Assembly: GCA_042096095.1 (NCBI GenBank)
Contig: JBELME010000226.1
Location: forward strand, 1 to 7,057
Reading direction: 5' to 3'
DNA from: Enterovibrio sp042096095
GTDB taxonomy: Bacteria > Pseudomonadota > Gammaproteobacteria > Enterobacterales > Vibrionaceae
DNA length: 7,057 nt
Below are positions 7,047-7,057 of this stretch, piece after piece. Each line of letters begins with the position of its first letter. Position 1 is the stretch's first letter. The position numbers and the translations under genes were made by a program. The notes under the pieces were generated by a model. That model did no database searches, was not told where the DNA came from, and saw only the letters and a list, made by a program, of their open reading frames with translations.

Positions 7047-7057
7047 TGGGTCATTAC

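Overview
The window looks like ordinary chromosomal DNA from a marine gammaproteobacterium, most likely a member of the Vibrionaceae. The reasons are a YbiT protein very close to that of E. coli, a DUF2986-type small basic protein that I associate with Vibrio and relatives, a periplasmic-binding-protein/GGDEF sensor of a kind common in vibrios, and moderate base composition. I see no insertion sequence, integrase, phage gene, CRISPR array, tRNA or rRNA. The genus is not resolved from this sequence alone.

Layout from left to right. (1) Positions 1-1839, minus strand: the first 613 codons of a membrane sensor. It has a signal peptide, a periplasmic substrate-binding-like domain, one membrane helix, a coiled linker and a GGDEF-fold domain, and it runs off the left edge. 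Its active site is heavily degenerate (GQGSF in place of GGDEF) while the RxxD inhibitory site is kept at canonical spacing. (2) Positions 1840-2131: divergent intergenic region with a 7-bp inverted repeat close to the next gene. (3) Positions 2132-2848, plus: an exported DUF3047-family protein of unknown function. (4) Positions 2849-3137: spacer with a possible promoter. (5) Positions 3138-4730, plus: ybiT, a ribosome-associated ABC-F ATPase that probably starts at a TTG codon. (6) Positions 4754-4781: a strong hairpin flanked by A and T tracts that can terminate both convergent genes. (7) Positions 4804-6618, minus: an M3-family oligoendopeptidase (PepF-like). (8) Positions 6810-7046, minus: a small, charge-polarised DUF2986-family protein whose start overlaps a stop codon in another frame at the right edge.

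The genes do not form one obvious pathway. The sensor and the DUF3047 gene are divergent and share a promoter region, so they may be co-regulated. ybiT and the peptidase are convergent and share a terminator. The peptidase and the DUF2986 gene point the same way but are 191 bp apart. The observation most worth following is the sensor, which looks like a former diguanylate cyclase that may now only bind c-di-GMP or act by protein contacts. I found no convincing evidence of a wholly new system.
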